Origin: a virus
Virus record (IMG/VR): IMGVR_UViG_3300046010_004921
Coordinates: 1 to 58,102 of that record
Length of the DNA stretch: 58,102 bases
Strand: one strand, 5' to 3'
Positions 6,317 through 15,952 of this stretch are shown here, piece after piece. Positions within the stretch are counted from its first letter, which is position 1. Every line of letters begins with the position of its first letter. The notes beneath the pieces were generated by a model. The model saw only the letters and a program-made list of their open reading frames with translations. It was not told the origin of the DNA and made no database searches. The position numbers and the translations under genes are program-made.

Positions 6317-8733
6317 TGAAAATAATCTCTCTCTGCCACGCAACAAAACGTCCTCATGTAGCCAAAAAGTGTCACGAATTGTGGCTCAGTATGGCAAAAA
6401 ACCCTGAGCGTGTCGAGATTGTTCTTGGCATTGATCTTGGTGACGAGGCTTTGTTTGAGGACTTCAACTGCCCCACGTTCATAGGCAGGGAGAACTCATG
6501 TGTTGCTGCGTGGAATGCCGCCTCTGCTGGCTGCAAGGGAGATATTCTCATCGGCCTAGACGACGATTGGGAGCCAGTTCAAAATTGGGATGAGATTGTG
6601 GAGGCCCGTCTTGGCGACAACGACGTTTTGCGCATTGGCGACTTGCACCGCAAAGACGACTTGATCTGCCATGCCATCGTTTCCCGCGATTGGTATGAGA
6701 CGGTTGGCTACCTCTATCACCCCCTATTTAAATCCGTTTACTGCGACAACTTCTTTACCCAACAAGCTATCCGACATGCCAACATTGCTGACGCGACTGA
6801 CATCCAGTTCATCCACAAAAACCCAAGTCAAAACTACGGCACCGAAGATGAGGTCGCTCGCAATAGCAATTCGCCTGCGCGTTATGAGCATGGCCGAATG
6901 GTTTTTGACTCACTGATGGGGCCGGAACATGCAATCTTGGCGTTTACCTGCGCTGGCAGGCCGATGTATCTGCAAGAGTCTTTGGAAAGCTGGCTGAAAA
7001 ACGATTTGTCGCTGGTGAAAAGCGTTCAGTTCTTTGTGGAGCCGACGAATCAACGTGATTTGATCCTTGCCATCATTGATGATTTCGCGCTCAAATGCCC
7101 GGTTCCTGTGATCGTTCACAAGAACAAGGAGGTCTTGGGCGTGCTAAAGAATCCGTGGCACCTGTTTGAAAATTGCTTCAGCGAGCAAATGGCAAGCCGC
7201 GTTATTCTTGGCGAGGACGATTTTGTGGTTGCTCCTGACACGCTGAGATTCCTGCTGTCCATGACGACTCACATGGACAACAAAACTATGGCTGTTTGCG
7301 CCAAGTGGGTTGGAAAGAATGCAGACCACAATCCTGAGACATGGCACCGTAGCACGGAGTTCACGGGCAACATTTGGATGATGCCACGACACATCTGGAA
7401 GGATTATGTGCGTGACACTTGGGACTTCGACTATTCCAGTGGCAATGCCGACAAAACACCTTCTGGCTGGGATTGGAACATTCAGCTTCGCGTCATTCCT
7501 CGCAATGGGCTGCATTGCATTGTGCCTACTGCCTCTCGTTCCCGCCACATTGGCGTTGACGGCGTTCATTGCCACAAGGACGTGTTTGATGAAACGGTGG
7601 CGTGGAATGCGATCAACACTCCCTACTCTGGGTCATACGTTCAGCTTGGGCATCACATTGTTCGCTCCGCAAAGACGTATTCAGGCGTCAAGCATGTCAC
7701 CTCTTCTGGCGATTTGGGCGACATTATCGTGTCCTTGGCTACACTGCACCACCTTGGATGTGAGGCCGTGTATCTGTTGCGCGACAACGGGCAAACCAAA
7801 GGCATCACCAGCAAGATTGACATCATCAAGCCAATTTTGATGGCGCAGTCATACATCAAGGATGTCAAGATTTACGAGGGCGAGCCTGTTGACTGGCAAA
7901 GCGAAGGCTTCCGCTCAGGATGGGTTCAGCACGACATGTCCTTGGCTCACAATCATGCCAAGCACGCCTTGGATCATGGGTTCATTTCGACCATGCCAAA
8001 TCTCTCTGAACGCTGGCTGTTCAATATTGAGCCTAGCAAGCTGACGCGAGGGCGGGTTGTCATCAATCGTTCTCCGCGATACGGGAACCCTCACTTCCCT
8101 TGGCGCAAGGTTGTCGAGTTTTATGGAGAGAAGCTGTTGTTCCTTGGCCTAGACCATGAGCACCGAGCTTTCTGTGATGCGTTTGGCGCTGTGGAATACA
8201 AGCACACAGCCAACATGCTAGAGGTCGCAGAATTGATCGCTGGCAGCAAGCTGTTCATCGGCAATCAATCCTCCTGCATGACGATTGCGGAAGCGATGAA
8301 ACATCCCCGCATTCAAGAGGCAAGCCTTGTCATTTCGGACTGCGTTTATCCAAATGCACACAACGCCCAGTATGTTTTTGATGGCTCGGTGAATCTTCCG
8401 TGCCTGAGCGACGACACCGTGTATCACATTGATTCTCAGGTAAAAACTTGGCGAAACTATCTGGTTAACGAAGTTCCCATTTGCGGCAATGGCATCATCG
8501 GATGGCATTATCAATGTGGCAACGTCATGGTGAACGAGGGCTACTTTGAGTTTGCCGTCAAGAAGGTCAAGAAGCTCACTGGATGGGATGACGAGACGGC
8601 ATCAAAAGCCATTGTCGAGTTCACGGTTGCCCTCAATCCCAAGTGGTTTGAAAAGAAAGTCAGGCTTCCACAGCTAGACGTGGCACGCAGAGCTTTGCGA
8701 AATGCTGGATATAACCAGCACGCAATTCTGTGA
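6316..8733 (+). CDS. three-domain glycosyltransferase (two GT-A, one GT-B/GT9-like)
   Basis: 805 residues from ATG 6316. Domain 1 (1-195) is GT-A-like, with sheet ISLCHATKRP and the metal motif DDDW at 82-85. Domain 2 (205-430) is a second GT-A unit, starting ILAFTCAGRPMYLQESLESW and carrying EDD at 300-302, as in GNT-I-like enzymes. Domain 3 (455-700) is GT-B, similar to ADP-heptose/GT9-type enzymes: TSSGDLGDIIVSLATL and a late GNQSSCMTIAEA (649-660) that would contact the nucleotide sugar. Residues 700-805 are an unrecognised tail. The family transfers sugars from activated donors to acceptors; here the acceptor may be a virion protein, DNA base or host glycan. It is coupled to the HTH gene upstream and followed by another glycosyltransferase. 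Confidence 0.8.
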   Translation: MKIISLCHATKRPHVAKKCHELWLSMAKNPERVEIVLGIDLGDEALFEDFNCPTFIGRENSCVAAWNAASAGCKGDILIGLDDDWEPVQNWDEIVEARLGDNDVLRIGDLHRKDDLICHAIVSRDWYETVGYLYHPLFKSVYCDNFFTQQAIRHANIADATDIQFIHKNPSQNYGTEDEVARNSNSPARYEHGRMVFDSLMGPEHAILAFTCAGRPMYLQESLESWLKNDLSLVKSVQFFVEPTNQRDLILAIIDDFALKCPVPVIVHKNKEVLGVLKNPWHLFENCFSEQMASRVILGEDDFVVAPDTLRFLLSMTTHMDNKTMAVCAKWVGKNADHNPETWHRSTEFTGNIWMMPRHIWKDYVRDTWDFDYSSGNADKTPSGWDWNIQLRVIPRNGLHCIVPTASRSRHIGVDGVHCHKDVFDETVAWNAINTPYSGSYVQLGHHIVRSAKTYSGVKHVTSSGDLGDIIVSLATLHHLGCEAVYLLRDNGQTKGITSKIDIIKPILMAQSYIKDVKIYEGEPVDWQSEGFRSGWVQHDMSLAHNHAKHALDHGFISTMPNLSERWLFNIEPSKLTRGRVVINRSPRYGNPHFPWRKVVEFYGEKLLFLGLDHEHRAFCDAFGAVEYKHTANMLEVAELIAGSKLFIGNQSSCMTIAEAMKHPRIQEASLVISDCVYPNAHNAQYVFDGSVNLPCLSDDTVYHIDSQVKTWRNYLVNEVPICGNGIIGWHYQCGNVMVNEGYFEFAVKKVKKLTGWDDETASKAIVEFTVALNPKWFEKKVRLPQLDVARRALRNAGYNQHAIL

Positions 8734-8788
8734 TTTAGCATAAAATTCCGGTTGCCAACCTTACGGAACATGCTACGAGAGCACTACC

Positions 8789-9850
8789 ATGCTCTTAGCA
8801 ATTCCTGTATCGCAGTCTGATGTTCATTTGCTCGCCAAGCGAGTTGACCTAATCAAGAAGTTCGGGCCTTACCCGCGTCACGTTTTGGCTATTGTGCCAG
8901 ATGTTACCGTGGAACAACCTGCCAAGGAGGCGCTGGAAAAGCTGTCTCCGCTGTTCAGCCGAGCGGAGCTTCTTCGCGTCAACCTGAACGGCATCACTGG
9001 CTGGCCCCTTGCTTCCAACAAGCACTTTAAGCTAGCTGCTCAGGCCATTCACGCCCTCAACATTCGGGAAGCGTTCTATTTCTTTGAGATTGATAACGCG
9101 CCGCTGTGCTCAGGCTGGCTTGACCGCCTGCACGACGAATACGTTTCTGCGAACAAACCCTACATGGGTTGCATTGTTCCTACACGCGGTTTTCAGGATA
9201 CTCCGCAAGGTCGAGTTCCCATTCTTGGCGAGCCTCACATGGTTGGCACGGGTATTTACCCGCCGAATTACGCCGCATACTCGCCTAAGATTCAGCACAT
9301 TGACCGTGTAGCTGCGTTTACGGGTATGCCTTTGGAGCCATTTGACGTGGCAATCCGGCATGAGGTGATCCCGCATTCTCACTCCACAAGCCTGATTCAG
9401 CACCTTTGGCGCACCTGCAATTTCCGCAAGGAAGGCAAGCAAATCGTCTGCGATGACATGCCGGGTGTCGGGCCAAACGAATCTCACAAGGCTCCAGTTT
9501 CCTCTTCAGCGGTGGTCGTCCATGGTTGTAAAGACGACTCGCTGCCGAATCTGCTGCTCTCAGCGGCAGACCCCATTGTATCACCGACGACTGACGGTGC
9601 CGTAGCAGGGGCAAGTGCTGCGGATTCATGTGCCCCGCCCGTCGCCGGGGATCAGTCGAGCGACGGACTTCCTAAGCACAAGACGTTTATCGGCACGCAA
9701 GTTGGCAAGCTGGTGGCGGACAAACCCATGAGAATCAAGGAGCTGGCGAAGCTGCTCAAGCTGGAGACAGAACAGTTGAGGGCGGAAATCGACAATCCTG
9801 TGAACGGCCTAGTTCTTTCCAATAAAGCTGGATGGGTGAAGCTGGCATGA
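8789..9850 (+). CDS. glycosyltransferase with C-terminal winged-helix-like domain
   Basis: 353 residues. Residues 1-230 look GT-A-like: LLAIPVSQSDVHLLAKRVDL at the start, a YFFEIDNAPL strand in the place of a DxD metal site, and a later PHSHSTSLIQHLW. A low-complexity Ala/Ser/Pro linker (about 255-295) joins a small C-terminal domain (about 300-353, KLVADKPMRIKELAKLLKLE...) resembling a winged helix or DprA/MarR-type HTH. The combination suggests a modifying enzyme with a nucleic-acid- or protein-binding tail. It sits between the triple glycosyltransferase and the portal gene. Substrate is unknown. Confidence 0.65.
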   Translation: MLLAIPVSQSDVHLLAKRVDLIKKFGPYPRHVLAIVPDVTVEQPAKEALEKLSPLFSRAELLRVNLNGITGWPLASNKHFKLAAQAIHALNIREAFYFFEIDNAPLCSGWLDRLHDEYVSANKPYMGCIVPTRGFQDTPQGRVPILGEPHMVGTGIYPPNYAAYSPKIQHIDRVAAFTGMPLEPFDVAIRHEVIPHSHSTSLIQHLWRTCNFRKEGKQIVCDDMPGVGPNESHKAPVSSSAVVVHGCKDDSLPNLLLSAADPIVSPTTDGAVAGASAADSCAPPVAGDQSSDGLPKHKTFIGTQVGKLVADKPMRIKELAKLLKLETEQLRAEIDNPVNGLVLSNKAGWVKLA

Positions 9851-9893
9851 AACCCCTTGATTATCAAACGAAGGATGGGAGAATCGCCTAATT

Positions 9894-12167
9894 ATGGAAC
9901 TAGCAACTGCCCTCAATAATTACGCGCCACCTGTCGTTGACACGGAGGGCAAACCTCTTGAACGCCGTATCGCCGACGTGGCTGGCGCTCGCTCTCTCTG
10001 GTTTCGGATGCAGCAGGCTGACATTGCCAGCAATCAGCAGATGGCAAAGGTTCAGGCGATGGTTGACGGCAAAGAGCCTTACGACCCCGTAATGCTGCAA
10101 AAACAAGGTTTAGGCCACATGTCCAACTTCAATCCCGGTGACGCCAAGGCTTTCTTGGACACCTCGATTGCCGCTTTCATGGACTTGATTACGGGTTCCG
10201 AGGCGCTGATTGACGTGCAAACCAAGTATGGCGAGCCTTCCGAGCGTCAGAATCTTTCTCAGCGCATCAGCCTGCACCTGAGCAGGACTATTCGTCAATG
10301 GCCTGAGTTCTTCTTCCGTTACGCCTACATTCCGCATTATCGCACCCTACATGGTGTTGGCATTGCCTACTTCCCCGACCCTCAGAACTGGCAGTGGGAC
10401 GTTACGAGTCTTTCCTACCTGAAAATTCCTCGTCAAACCCGTACCTGCGAGGACTCGATTCAGTATGCAGCAATGAAGAAGCTGGAGCAGCCAGACCAAC
10501 TGATGCGCTACATCAAGCTTGGTCAATACGCTGCCGAGGAAGGCTGGAACATCGAAATGCTCAAACGGGCTATGATGAACGCAACGCCGCAGTTGATTGA
10601 CCCCTTCAACTGGATGGAATGGGAACAACGTTGGAAGAACAACGACCTCGTTCTTGGCGAAACTGGCCCTACAATTCCCCTGATTTACATGTGGGTGCGT
10701 GAAAACGACGGCCAAATCAGCCTAATGATCTTCACCGAATCCGCGCTTTCTACCACGAATGGCGAGCCAGAGGACTTCATCTTCTACCGTCAGGGCGTGT
10801 TCTCATCCGCTCAGGAGGCATTCATTTTCTTCACTCGTGGCATTGGCACAAACGCCACCTACCACGGTGTTCGTGGACTTGGTAGCGACATGTTCAACGC
10901 CTTCAACCAGTTGATGCGCCTTCGCAATCGCGCTGTGGATACCGCGTTCTCAGCAGGCCCGACTTGGCAGGTGGAAAGCGAAGAGGCTGTCGAGAACTTC
11001 CGCATCGTTCCATACGGTTTTGGCTTCCTCGTCACCCCCGGTGCCAACTTCATTCAGCAGCAACCGCCGAATATCACGGCGTCTATTGCCCCTGCTATTG
11101 AAATGCTTCAACAGACGGTGGCAACGAATATCGGTCAATACACCAGCACAAAGACGCTGGATACGGGACGCGAGATTTCCAAGTTTGAGGCGATGGCCCG
11201 CTTGGACTTGAATGCGCAGCTTTCTGTCACCGAAATCAACATGTTCATGCAGCAATTTGACCGTCTATGCAATCAGGTGGTTCGCCGCATGATGCGTTCG
11301 GGCTATCAGCGCAGCGATCCCGGTGGTCAATATGTTTGGGAGTTCAAGGAGCGCTGCCTTGAGGACGGTATTCCTATGGCCGCGCTTGAACAGCTTGACC
11401 TGCGCTATACCCGCGCAAGTCGCACGATTGGTTCTGGCTCTCCTGCCGCACGTCGTTTGAGCTACGAGTCGCTGATGGCGCTCTATCCCTACTACGATGA
11501 CTACGGCAAGCAGCAGCTTGTGCGCCTTCAAACGGCCTCCGTGGCTGGATGGGATATTGCGAATCAGCTTACGACGCCTCCCGGCTCGGATCAGCGTCCT
11601 CCGATTGATGCTGCCATTGCGGATTCTCAGAACGTGGCGCTCGCTCAGGGATTCCAGCAGATGATCCTGCCGAACGAGAACAAGACGGTTCATCTTCAGG
11701 TTCACATCTCCAAGCTCAACGAATACTATCAGCAGTTTGATGCCGCTGGTCAAAATCCTGCGCTGTATGCTGAGATTGTGCCTCCGATGGCGAACATCTT
11801 CGATCACGCCGCTCAGACGCTTGAGCAATACACAGGCAACGAAGCCCCGATGTTCCGTCAGCAGCTTCAGCAGTTTAACGAAATCATCACGAACGGCACC
11901 CGCCACCTGCAAAAGCAGCAGGCTCAGGAGGCTGAACAGGCCGCAATGGCGCAAGGCCAGCCAGCACCGCAGGCACAAGGCCCGTCTGACATCGAAAAGA
12001 TGCTCGCCGAATGGCGCGTCAAGATGGATCAGCGGGAAGAAGAGTTCCGCATGAAAATGCAGCAGAGACAGGTTGAGGCGGCTCAGAAGATGGCCCTCAA
12101 GCAGCAGGAATTTGCTGCGGATATGTCTCGCAAGGCCGCGTCTGCTCAGTTGCAGCGGGCTGTCTAA
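9894..12167 (+). CDS. portal / head-tail connector protein
   Basis: 757 residues. Length, the N-terminal helical region (FRMQQADIASNQQMAKVQAM), central SEALIDVQTKYGEPSERQNL and following helices (HLSRTIRQWPEFFF) match the long podovirus-type portal family that forms the dodecameric DNA gate. The C-terminal 130 residues are Gln/Ala/Glu-rich coiled coil (about 660-757), as in portals with a barrel extension. It precedes a small protein, a scaffold-like protein and the terminase large subunit with spacings of 4-10 bases, the standard packaging order. Confidence 0.8.
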   Translation: MELATALNNYAPPVVDTEGKPLERRIADVAGARSLWFRMQQADIASNQQMAKVQAMVDGKEPYDPVMLQKQGLGHMSNFNPGDAKAFLDTSIAAFMDLITGSEALIDVQTKYGEPSERQNLSQRISLHLSRTIRQWPEFFFRYAYIPHYRTLHGVGIAYFPDPQNWQWDVTSLSYLKIPRQTRTCEDSIQYAAMKKLEQPDQLMRYIKLGQYAAEEGWNIEMLKRAMMNATPQLIDPFNWMEWEQRWKNNDLVLGETGPTIPLIYMWVRENDGQISLMIFTESALSTTNGEPEDFIFYRQGVFSSAQEAFIFFTRGIGTNATYHGVRGLGSDMFNAFNQLMRLRNRAVDTAFSAGPTWQVESEEAVENFRIVPYGFGFLVTPGANFIQQQPPNITASIAPAIEMLQQTVATNIGQYTSTKTLDTGREISKFEAMARLDLNAQLSVTEINMFMQQFDRLCNQVVRRMMRSGYQRSDPGGQYVWEFKERCLEDGIPMAALEQLDLRYTRASRTIGSGSPAARRLSYESLMALYPYYDDYGKQQLVRLQTASVAGWDIANQLTTPPGSDQRPPIDAAIADSQNVALAQGFQQMILPNENKTVHLQVHISKLNEYYQQFDAAGQNPALYAEIVPPMANIFDHAAQTLEQYTGNEAPMFRQQLQQFNEIITNGTRHLQKQQAQEAEQAAMAQGQPAPQAQGPSDIEKMLAEWRVKMDQREEEFRMKMQQRQVEAAQKMALKQQEFAADMSRKAASAQLQRAV

Positions 12168-12173
12168 TCACTC

Positions 12174-12500
12174 ATGGCTAAGAAAACACTCATACAAAGG
12201 TGGCGTGAAGAGGGTCTTGCACCCGAACTCGCCCATATCATGCAATCCACCGTGTTCGCACGGGCAATGGAAATCGTCAAAGAGCACACGGAGCCGAATG
12301 ATCTGGTGATCCAGCGTGTCTATCGGGAGAACCCCGTTCACGCAGACCAAATCATATCCTCCATGCACAAGATGCAGGCTGGAGAACGGCGCGTCTGGAG
12401 AATGTTGAAATGGCTGTCGGAAGTTCAACCCGAAACCAACGGGTCGATTCCAGAGCCATTCCAGCAATACGACGAACAATACTTTGAACCACGCCAATAA
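12174..12500 (+). CDS. small protein between portal and scaffold
   Basis: 108 residues, starting MAKKTLIQRWREEGLAPELA. It is helical and charged, with no membrane segment or cysteines. It lies 6 bases after the portal stop and 3 bases before the scaffold-like gene. Short proteins in this location are usually head-completion or assembly factors, but I do not recognise this family. Confidence 0.7.
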   Translation: MAKKTLIQRWREEGLAPELAHIMQSTVFARAMEIVKEHTEPNDLVIQRVYRENPVHADQIISSMHKMQAGERRVWRMLKWLSEVQPETNGSIPEPFQQYDEQYFEPRQ

Positions 12501-12503
12501 CCC

Positions 12504-13718
12504 ATGAATACCGAAGCATCGCCAGCAGTACCGCAGCCCTCACAGGAACAAGCCACGCCCGGAGTCGGAGATTTCGACATCGGGCCAATGATGGAGCGTT
12601 TCACCGCACAGGAAAACGCCGCCAAACAGGCAGCCGTGTCTGAACCCGTGAAAACGGAGGAAGTTGCGCAGAAAACCACCGAGGAAGCAGCGCCAGAAGC
12701 GAAAACCGAGGAGAAAGCCACTGAATCCAACGATGTTCCCGACGATTTCCCGTCCAAGAAGCACGCCACTCCAGAGGCAATCAACACTTGGAAGGGCATG
12801 AAGGAGGAGTTGAGCAAACTCCGCACCGAGCTTGGTGAACTCAAGGACAAGCAGCTTCCCGCCAAAGACCAAGAGCTTCAGGCTAAGTTGCTTGAAATCG
12901 AGGAGTCCAAGAAGCGTCTTGCTGAGTTTGAGGGCAAGGACATCTCTCAATACGAGAAGCGCATCAAGGAACTGGAAGAACGCGATGCCGAGAACGAGAA
13001 GTTCCGCGCCGTCCATGACGTAATGAACTCGCGCACGTTCCATAACGAAATCATCGCTCCTGCCGAGAAGATTGGTGCTGCCGTCGAAGAGCTTGCCAAG
13101 TCCTACGAACTGTCACCTGACACCGTCAAGGAAGCGTTGAAGACGGAAGACCCTGTGGAGCTTCGCCGTAAGCTGCGTGAGCTTACGTCCGACTGGAATC
13201 CGATGGACGCAGCCGAGCTTGCCTCTTATGCCAAGACGCATCGTGAGCTTTCTGACAAAGCTCAGCAGATGATCGACAACGCGGAAAAGGCCAAGCAGGA
13301 GCTTCGCTACATTGAAGAAACTGAGTCCAAGAAGAAGTCTGAGGCTCAACTTGCTGCCGAGAAAGCAGCCTACGAGGCTGTGGACAAACAGCTTGGCGAG
13401 AAGTTCGCCATCCTGAAGGACGATCCTGAACTGGCAGAAACTCTGAAAAACGCTAAGTTTGAGGACACGCCAGCCAATCGCGCTCTTGCCGCCAAGACTG
13501 CTCCTATGGTGATGAAGCTCAATGACTTGTATCACAAAGCACAGTCTGAAATCAAGGTGCTCAAGGAGGAGCTTGCCAAGCGCAATGCTGCCAAGCCGAA
13601 TCCTAGCCAGACGACTCAGCCTGCCAAGGACATCGAGGATCGCACCAAGGAGCAACGTGGATACACGCCGGAAGATGCGATGAATCGTTGGTTTGCCATG
13701 CAGGCTCAGGGAGCGTAA
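12504..13718 (+). CDS. scaffolding-like coiled-coil protein
   Basis: 404 residues, dominated by Glu, Lys and Ala. An N-terminal disordered Pro/Glu-rich part (1-95) is followed by nearly continuous coiled coil (about 95-380: LSKLRTELGELKDKQ, then KELEERDAENEKF and so on) and a basic tail. Such acidic helical proteins encoded between portal and terminase or capsid are typical internal scaffolds that direct procapsid assembly and leave before DNA entry. Confidence comes from composition and gene order rather than a specific motif. Confidence 0.7.
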   Translation: MNTEASPAVPQPSQEQATPGVGDFDIGPMMERFTAQENAAKQAAVSEPVKTEEVAQKTTEEAAPEAKTEEKATESNDVPDDFPSKKHATPEAINTWKGMKEELSKLRTELGELKDKQLPAKDQELQAKLLEIEESKKRLAEFEGKDISQYEKRIKELEERDAENEKFRAVHDVMNSRTFHNEIIAPAEKIGAAVEELAKSYELSPDTVKEALKTEDPVELRRKLRELTSDWNPMDAAELASYAKTHRELSDKAQQMIDNAEKAKQELRYIEETESKKKSEAQLAAEKAAYEAVDKQLGEKFAILKDDPELAETLKNAKFEDTPANRALAAKTAPMVMKLNDLYHKAQSEIKVLKEELAKRNAAKPNPSQTTQPAKDIEDRTKEQRGYTPEDAMNRWFAMQAQGA

Positions 13719-13727
13719 TCTCCTGCC

Positions 13728-15533
13728 ATGACCAAAGCCCCACAGAAACCCGTTGTCGCCAAACTGACAAAGGGGCCGCTGAACACCTACGGGATGCGGG
13801 AGAAGTTCAGGGCCAAAAACCAGTTGGAGATTGAGCTTATCTTGATGCAAGTCAGGTCAGGCTCGCTCCGACATCGGGATGGCAGCGTGAACGCCAAGGG
13901 CTTTCCTGCGTGGCGGCATTTCTGCAACGCGGTTGACATCCTGTGGAACTTCCAAGGATCGCAAACCAAGTTCCTGTGGCATCCTTGGGCGCTAACCATG
14001 ATTCGGGACGCATTCAAGCACAAGCGTCTGGCGATCACATCGGGTGGCTCAGGCGGCAAGACTGACGTTTTCGCCGTCTATGCCCTCGTCTGGTGGCTGG
14101 CAAAGCCGTTCAAGAATGTTGTTCTTGTGAACACTACCACGAAGGCAGCAGCTATGGGCCGTATCTGGGGTCGTATCGTGCGTTATTTCAACGGCATGGT
14201 AGCGCCACCTCCAGGCAAGCTGGTTGGCTCATCCTACTCCATCAAGGCGGTTGATCCTAACACGCAGGTTGTCATGGAGGAATACGGAATCCGACTGTTT
14301 GCAGGTGAACCCGCCAAGGCAGCAGAATCCGCGACAGCCATTCGAGGCTTGAAACACGGTGCTGGTGGTAAGCTAATCGTGATCCTTGATGAGTGCGCCG
14401 AACTCTCATGGAGCATCGTTAACACATTCGAGGAAAACATCACGCAGAACCCGAATGTCCAGCTTATCGCCCTAGCCAACGCCAATTCGCCTTTTGACAC
14501 GTTTGGCCGTCTTTGCGAGCCTTGGGATGGTTGGGATAGATACGACCCGTCTTGGGACGAATGGGAAGGTAAAGGAGCGCATGTGAGGCGAATCAACATC
14601 GAGACTTCGCCCAACATTACCGAGGGAAAGGTTATTTACCCGTTCCTAATGACTCAGGAGATGCTTGCCGAGAAGCGGGAAAAGCTGGGGCCGAACACAC
14701 GCTCATACTGGCGAGGCGTCCTTGGTTCGTTCATGCTGGATGCTGACGACGAGACAATCTACTCACCCGGCGAGCTTCTGCGCATCCCGAATGACTGCGT
14801 TTGGCAGGGGATTCCAACGAAGGTTGCTGGCTTCGATATCTCGCACACAGCAGGCGGCGACAAATCTGTGCTCACCGTTGGCAGCATTGGCGTCTGCACC
14901 GATGGTAAAAAGCGTCTCAAATTTGAGAAACACTACGAACTCAATGAGGACATGGGACGTAAGGATGTGGACAGAACCACGCAGATGATCGAGAAGTTGC
15001 GCGAGATTTGCACGAAGGAAGGTATCGCCATCGAGAATATGGCTATTGATGCCAGCGCCGGGGGTGGAAAGACCTTTGCTGACGCCATCTGGTCAAAATG
15101 GAGCAACCGTTTCCTCCGTGTCGACTTTGGCGGAAAAGCATCAGACCGCCCTGTGTCATCTGCGGATAGGGAGAAATCCAGCGTCCGATATGGCAATAAA
15201 GTGGCAGAACTTTGGGGGGTTGGCAAAGAACTGATTCGCTGCGACCAGCTTCGCAACATCACGAAGGAAATGGCGGACGACATGACATCGCGCCGTTACA
15301 AGGAAAACAAAGCGCAGGACGGCGGCTCACGCATCAAGGTAGAATCCAAGGTCGAGATGAAGCAGCGTATTGGACGCAGCCCCGACCACTTTGACAGCGC
15401 GGCGGTGCTTATCGAGCTTTGCCGTGAACGACATGGCCTGTCTGGTATCGACAAACCGGGGAATTACAGCAGCAAGGTCAAATCACCGCTCAAGAAGCGG
15501 TTTGACTCGCTGGCGTCGTTGTATGCGGCGTAG
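13728..15533 (+). CDS. terL: terminase large subunit
   Basis: 601 residues. The ATPase domain has Walker A GGSGGKT (106-112) and Walker B LIVILDE (216-222) with the catalytic Glu, followed by ANANSP coupling residues. The C-terminal RNase H-like nuclease has D370 (AGFDISH), D441 (MAIDASAGG) and D553/D556 (SPDHFDSA), the expected acidic triad for headful or site-specific DNA cutting. The enzyme translocates DNA through the portal encoded just upstream. It ends the plus-strand packaging block and converges with the minus cluster at 15569. The likely small subunit gene is separate, at 19786-20370. Confidence 0.92.
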   Translation: MTKAPQKPVVAKLTKGPLNTYGMREKFRAKNQLEIELILMQVRSGSLRHRDGSVNAKGFPAWRHFCNAVDILWNFQGSQTKFLWHPWALTMIRDAFKHKRLAITSGGSGGKTDVFAVYALVWWLAKPFKNVVLVNTTTKAAAMGRIWGRIVRYFNGMVAPPPGKLVGSSYSIKAVDPNTQVVMEEYGIRLFAGEPAKAAESATAIRGLKHGAGGKLIVILDECAELSWSIVNTFEENITQNPNVQLIALANANSPFDTFGRLCEPWDGWDRYDPSWDEWEGKGAHVRRINIETSPNITEGKVIYPFLMTQEMLAEKREKLGPNTRSYWRGVLGSFMLDADDETIYSPGELLRIPNDCVWQGIPTKVAGFDISHTAGGDKSVLTVGSIGVCTDGKKRLKFEKHYELNEDMGRKDVDRTTQMIEKLREICTKEGIAIENMAIDASAGGGKTFADAIWSKWSNRFLRVDFGGKASDRPVSSADREKSSVRYGNKVAELWGVGKELIRCDQLRNITKEMADDMTSRRYKENKAQDGGSRIKVESKVEMKQRIGRSPDHFDSAAVLIELCRERHGLSGIDKPGNYSSKVKSPLKKRFDSLASLYAA

Positions 15534-15544
15534 AACTTGCGCTG

Positions 15545-15566
15545 CACCGAACGCTTCGCGTCGGTG
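15545..15566. terminator. hairpin between convergent terL and minus cluster
   Basis: CACCG-A-ACGC-TTC-GCGT-CGGTG forms a 9-bp stem with one bulged A. A second inverted repeat, GTGAGC (15564-15569) with GCTCAC (15580-15585), overlaps it. There is no U-run, but its place between convergent genes fits a bidirectional transcription barrier. Confidence 0.45.
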
Positions 15567-15568
15567 AG

Positions 15569-15952
15569 CTATTGGTTCGGCTCACTGCGGTAGTGCTTTG
15601 CCCAACGATGCGGACGATCACCGCCACGCAGTGACGGCCACGATGTCAGCGTCATGGGCTGATACAATGACGGCCTGCGGATGCGCCCTCGAATGTCGTA
15701 AAGATGATCTCCTATTTTCGTCGCCACATGTTGCCCAACACCAAGAGTCACGTCGTCAGTCCATGAGTGGTAAGGTTGAGCCTCTGGCCAGACATTACGC
15801 AGAAGGCAGAACATTTCCCAGCACCCGCCGCGCATAAAGAATCGCTCGCTGTCTTGGCGCGAACGACGAATGACCGCAATGAAATCAAGCACCGAAAGCC
15901 GAACAAATCGGATGCAGGACAACCGCTCTGGTGCGCTGGTCGTGTTATTCAT
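15569..15952 (-). CDS. conserved phage-type hypothetical protein
   Basis: 127 residues from ATG 15952. The core ERFFMRGGCWEMFCLLRNVW, then WPEAQPYHSW and ATKIGDHLYDIRGRI, resembles a short protein family seen in many phages whose function is unknown. The start overlaps the previous gene's stop by 8 bases (ATGAATAA), which means translational coupling. It is last in the minus cluster. The last 45 residues are Arg/Pro-rich and less conserved-looking. Confidence 0.65.
   Translation of the reverse strand: MNNTTSAPERLSCIRFVRLSVLDFIAVIRRSRQDSERFFMRGGCWEMFCLLRNVWPEAQPYHSWTDDVTLGVGQHVATKIGDHLYDIRGRIRRPSLYQPMTLTSWPSLRGGDRPHRWAKHYRSEPNQ

Noticed and set aside
9851-9893. Promoter before the portal gene
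   Set aside because: TTGATT is present but the -10 and spacing do not match the promoter family closely.
15600-15944. Plus-strand frames in the region between terL and the minus cluster
   Set aside because: They are opposite a minus-strand frame with the conserved RGGCWEMF and IGDHLYDI pattern.
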